Positions 18,481 through 19,717 of a DNA stretch of 19,717 nucleotides are shown piece after piece. The notes beneath the pieces were generated by a model. The model saw only the letters and a program-made list of their open reading frames with translations, did no database searches and was not told the DNA's origin. Source of the DNA: Stenocarpella maydis (taxonomy: Eukaryota > Ascomycota > Sordariomycetes > Diaporthales > Diaporthaceae); assembly GCA_002270565.1 (NCBI GenBank), contig NQMI01000277.1, positions 1 to 19,717 of the forward strand, read 5' to 3'. Positions within the stretch are counted from its first letter, which is position 1; each line of letters starts with the position of its first letter. A program made the position numbers and the translations under genes.

Positions 18481-19086
18481 TATTATACTATAAGCATATA
18501 GGTAATTCTCTTAATAATAAAATATGTTGTATATTTATTAATGCCTTAAATATTTTTAATTGTAAGCCTTATTTTCTTAACTTATAGAATTAAGTATTAA
18601 GTTTATATTATTTATTTATTCTTATTAAATAAGACTTAATATATTATATTAAGCTATATAAATAAGCTGTAAAGAAATAAAATATTATTATTTATTATCT
18701 AAATAATACTATATTTAATACTACTTTATCTTATTAATAATATTTATACTAATTTATTATATTTAATATTAATTTTATATAAATACTTACTTATATTATT
18801 ATTATCTTATATATATTATATTTTAAGATATTATGATAATATTTGAAAGTAAGAGATAACCCCTAATATAAGGTAAAATAAGAAATAAAATAAATATATT
18901 AAAGAATCTAATTAATATATATATATATATATTTTTACTTTAGTAAGATTAATTAATAGAAAAGAGTATTAAGCTATATTTAAATGTATATATTTAGTTA
19001 TATATATAAATAATAGCTAGAGATAGTAGGTAATAAGTATATAATATTATAATTTAAGACTTTAAATAGTAAATAAAGAGAATATT

Positions 19087-19310
19087 TGTTATGAACCAAC
19101 ACGATGGCACCCTGGAACCCAAGGTAGTTGAAAACTAACTGCCACAATGCAATCCCGCAGACACAAGATAACGGGATGCACCAGGCTAGGGTTAGGGTCT
19201 GGCTTGCATCGCTCGGTTGCAAGCCACACGAGCGGCTTAATAAAGGATCCTTTAAGCTTCACACTATAGCTCAAAAGCTCACCTTGTAAGCCAGCAAGCT
19301 ACTAAAGAGT
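19087..19310. mobile_element. GC-balanced island, possible LTR
   Basis: About 220 bases of near-balanced composition embedded in AT-rich sequence. The island opens with TGTTATGAACCAACACGATG, which resembles the TGTTATGA start of many fungal Gypsy LTRs. Its right edge, near ACTAAAGAGTCAG, is not clearly an LTR end. The partner LTR would lie outside the window. Open frames on the minus strand here have no recognisable content. Confidence 0.25.
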
Positions 19311-19599
19311 CAGAATATATATATAAATATAGTCATCACTATAGTAGATAGCTTTCATAAAATATACTCTTTAGTTATTAATCTAAGTATTTAGTCTTAC
19401 TAACTAGATAGTCTTATAGCTTTTAATTATACTCTTTTTATAAATAGTATCTTTATATACTATAACTTAGTTATATGCTGCCTCTATACCACTCTACTAA
19501 TATAAACCTTATAAGTTACCTATTAAACCCTATAAAGGTTTAATATAATTATAATATTTTAATAACTCTTATTTAGAATAACTATATATATAACTAACT

Positions 19600-19717
19600 A
19601 AATATTATTAAGACATAATATCAACTACCTCCTTTAATAATGAACAGGCCCAAGCTATAAGTACCCAGGAAATAGCCTTATAGATCAGACTTCTCTAATA
19701 AGAAATTAACTATCTCT
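19600..19717 (+). pseudogene. Gag-like coding relic at the window edge
   Basis: One frame reads NNEQAQAISTQEIAL, stop, IRLL, two stops, EINYL. This is Gln/Glu-rich, with stops where Gln would be natural, as in the N-terminal coiled region of a retrotransposon gag after CAA/CAG>TAA/TAG decay. It would fit behind an LTR at 19087. The sequence is short and cut by the window end. Confidence 0.25.

Larger units (their letters stand above)
17000..19717. other. AT-rich, RIP-like repeat block
   Basis: About 2.7 kb made mostly of A and T, dense in TTA, TAA and TATA words and in stop codons on all frames. No intact gene is present. This composition is what RIP leaves after acting on repeats. GC-richer islands at about 18125-18300 and 19087-19310 break it up. 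The sharp change from balanced composition near 17000 marks the border of the gene-bearing segment. Confidence 0.8.

Noticed and set aside
19185..19199. Telomere-like CTAGGGTTAGGG
   Set aside because: There are only about two TTAGGG-like units, with no longer array. Chance is enough to explain it, and it does not indicate a chromosome end.
1..19717. CRISPR array, bacterial operons or prophage
   Set aside because: The spliced genes, AA9 and PEBP families and RIP-type decay make this a fungal nuclear sequence; no spaced identical repeats of CRISPR type were seen.

Overview
The window looks like a stretch of a filamentous ascomycete (Pezizomycotina) genome. Four things point there: short GT..AG introns of 58-133 nt with CTAAC/CTGAC-like branch sites; an AA9 lytic polysaccharide monooxygenase and a GPI-anchored PEBP-like secreted protein, both typical of plant-debris or plant-associated fungi; a decayed gene of the fungal STAND N-terminal family; and pervasive C-to-T / G-to-A decay of repeats, mostly CAA/CAG>TAA/TAG and CGA>TGA, which is the signature of repeat-induced point mutation (RIP). 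I cannot place it below that level.

Layout. 1-1470: AT-rich decayed sequence with a coding-like relic, a 25-bp tandem repeat and an (ATT)n microsatellite. 1467-3308 (minus): pseudogene with a fungal STAND N-terminal domain and a TPR-like region; its first intron is still readable, but the frame has four stops and one shift. 3309-4430: no supportable gene. 4528-5452 (plus): intact two-exon secreted PEBP-like gene. 5650-9442: two nested pogo/Fot1-like DNA transposons. The older one lies on the minus strand (transposase 5724-7255). A second one (7256-9442, plus strand, perfect 40-bp terminal inverted repeats, TA target duplication) is inserted in its N-terminal coding region. Both transposases carry many RIP-type stops, and catalytic Asp codons have become Asn. 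9578-10135: an open frame of unknown nature. 11764-12560 (minus): pseudogene of a conserved fungal protein, with frameshifts. 13352-13621 (plus): small Cys-rich CxxC protein. 13976-15184 (minus): intact four-exon AA9 LPMO. 16309-16890: unusual GC-rich inverted-repeat (MITE-like or fold-back) element with internal hairpins and short tandem repeats. 17000-19717: extremely AT-rich, RIP-like block with small GC-richer islands that may be LTR-retrotransposon relics.

Three genes look intact: the PEBP-like gene, the small Cys-rich gene and the AA9 gene. The first and last encode secreted proteins. Around them is a repeat-rich accessory landscape in which host-type genes (the STAND-like gene and the 11.8-12.6 kb gene) have also been lost. 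The genes do not form a recognisable pathway or biosynthetic cluster.
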